DNA of 16,885 bases from Acidobacteriota bacterium (GTDB taxonomy: Bacteria > Acidobacteriota > Terriglobia > Terriglobales > Acidobacteriaceae), in contig JAKCDN010000015.1 of the NCBI GenBank assembly GCA_021841795.1, forward strand, positions 1 through 16,885, read 5' to 3'. The notes below the pieces were generated by a model. The model was not told the DNA's origin and ran no database searches. It worked only from the letters and a program-made list of their open reading frames with translations. Position numbers and translations under genes: made by a program. Numbering within the stretch: the first letter of the stretch is position 1; each line of letters begins with the position of its first letter. Of the stretch, positions 15,996-16,885 are shown one piece after another.

Positions 15996-16142
15996 ATGTT
16001 GTCGAATGAGTCCGGAAAAGAGGCCTTCCGCCGCTTCAGGAAGCGGAAGCCCTCCGCCGGCATCTACGCGGTGCGCTCCATCGTCCCCATGCCTCCGCGC
16101 GATCGAAAATGGATGCATCACTCTATGCGAGAGAAACCATGA
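15996..16142 (+). CDS. unknown 48-residue ORF between hisG and hisD
   Basis: This short frame has a good ribosome site (GAGG at 15985-15988, seven bases before ATG 15996), and its stop overlaps the hisD start as ATGA (16139-16142). The 48-residue product is basic (FRRFRKRKP at 11-19), has no membrane segment and resembles nothing I recognise. It lies 48 nt after hisG. A strong hairpin (16022-16031 with 16043-16051, one bulge) falls inside it. It may be a small protein, or a translated spacer that couples hisD translation to upstream ribosomes. It could also be non-functional. Confidence 0.45.
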   Translation: MLSNESGKEAFRRFRKRKPSAGIYAVRSIVPMPPRDRKWMHHSMREKP

Positions 16143-16885
16143 AGCTGATCCGAATCAATGGCCGCGGCCGTCAGTCCGCGGCTCAAACCATGGCCGCCCT
16201 TGAACGCCGCGGCGGCGCTGCGCTCGATCGTGTGATGCCCGGCGTAAAGCGCATCGTCAATGATGTACGCCGCCGCGGCGACCGCGCCCTGCTCCAGTAT
16301 GCGCGGCGTCTCGACGGCCTCGCCGGCCCTGACGCCCTGCGCATCTCCTCCGAGGAGATGGCTGCCGCGTGGCAGGCCCTCGATCCCGCTCTTCGCGATG
16401 CTCTGCGCACCTCCGCCGCGCAGATTCGCGCCTTTGCCAAACGCCAGCTTCCCAGGTCCTGGAGCTCCGCGCCCGTCGCCGGTCTCGTCACCGGCCAGTT
16501 GGTGCGCCCCCTCGGCGCCGTGGGCTGCTATGTGCCCAGCGGCCGCCATCCTCTGCCTTCAACCCTGCTCATGACGGCCATTCCTGCGCAGGTCGCAGGC
16601 GTCGCGCGCATCGTCGCGGTCTCTCCCCGGCCCGCTCCTGAGACCCTGGCCGCCGCCCATCTGCTCGGCATTACGGAGTTCTATCGCCTCGGCGGCGCTC
16701 ACGCCGTTGCGGCTCTCGCCTACGGCGCCGGCGCCGTCCCGCGCGTTGACAAGATCGTGGGCCCCGGCAATCTCTACGTCACCGCCGCCAAAAAACTGGT
16801 GGCCTTCGACTGCGCCATTGACATGCTCGCCGGGCCTACTGAGATTGTGGTCGCCGGCGAAAGCGGCAGCCCCGCCGCCATCGCC
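16139..16885 (+). CDS. hisD: histidinol dehydrogenase (5' part, cut by window end)
   Basis: HisD oxidises L-histidinol to L-histidine in two NAD-linked steps. The first 249 codons are present without a stop; the gene continues past the window. Recognisable segments are GCYVPSGRHPLPSTLLM (129-145), DKIVGPGNLYV (204-214) and IDMLAGPTEIVV (227-238). The Gln/His zinc ligands and the catalytic Glu-His pair lie beyond the edge. The start ATG 16139 overlaps the stop of the 48-residue ORF, with only a weak GAGAG before it, so translation may depend on that ORF. Confidence 0.93.
   Translation, partial: MKLIRINGRGRQSAAQTMAALERRGGAALDRVMPGVKRIVNDVRRRGDRALLQYARRLDGLAGPDALRISSEEMAAAWQALDPALRDALRTSAAQIRAFAKRQLPRSWSSAPVAGLVTGQLVRPLGAVGCYVPSGRHPLPSTLLMTAIPAQVAGVARIVAVSPRPAPETLAAAHLLGITEFYRLGGAHAVAALAYGAGAVPRVDKIVGPGNLYVTAAKKLVAFDCAIDMLAGPTEIVVAGESGSPAAIA

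Overview
The window is GC-rich bacterial chromosome, densely coded on both strands. It looks like an Acidobacteriota genome (Terriglobia/Acidobacteriaceae type). The basis is family resemblance: the N-terminus of RpoD, the orphan sigma-region-4 protein with its zinc-ribbon partner, the TAT-exported GH1 enzyme and the AIM24/TIGR00266 protein. This is an inference, not a search result. I see no insertion sequence, prophage, CRISPR array, tRNA or rRNA.

Layout. 1-551 holds no convincing gene but has a promoter candidate and a run of hairpins, probably a long structured leader. 552-1303 is an ATGA-overlapped pair: a small Cys4 zinc-ribbon protein with an RGRP motif, and an orphan sigma-70 region-4-like protein. 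A strong hairpin follows. 1514-3998 (+) is a heptose unit, hddA-gmhA-hddC, for GDP-D-glycero-alpha-D-manno-heptose, a precursor of surface glycans; the phosphatase gmhB is absent. It converges with, and overlaps by 11 nt, a minus-strand pair: TAT-exported GH1 beta-glycosidase then an adenosine-deaminase-family protein. 6757-8448 (-) is rpoD, starting at TTG and ending at a UUCG-capped hairpin. 8449-9393 has no gene but holds hairpins and an AT-rich island. 9394-12485 (-) is a run of four genes, read as ComEA-like HhH protein, TIGR00266 protein, AI-2E-family membrane protein and fabG. 12682-14499 (+) is an MscS-family channel with a long coiled-coil domain.

14508-16885 (+) is the start of a histidine operon: promoter, leader peptide, attenuator, hisI, hisG, a 48-codon unknown ORF and hisD, cut by the window end. 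This is the most interesting part. A 25-residue leader peptide with seven His codons in an eight-codon stretch is followed by a textbook set of mutually exclusive RNA pairings: 1:2 at 14557-14562/14600-14605, antiterminator 2:3 at 14597-14604/14657-14664, and terminator 3:4 at 14653-14683 plus a T-run. The leader ATG lies only a few bases beyond the predicted transcription start and has no visible Shine-Dalgarno, so the leader may be translated leaderless.

The HddA, GmhA and HddC enzymes act in sequence, and the his genes form one pathway under one attenuator. Links among the other neighbours, such as the deaminase with the glycosidase or fabG with the membrane protein, rest only on co-orientation and short spacing.
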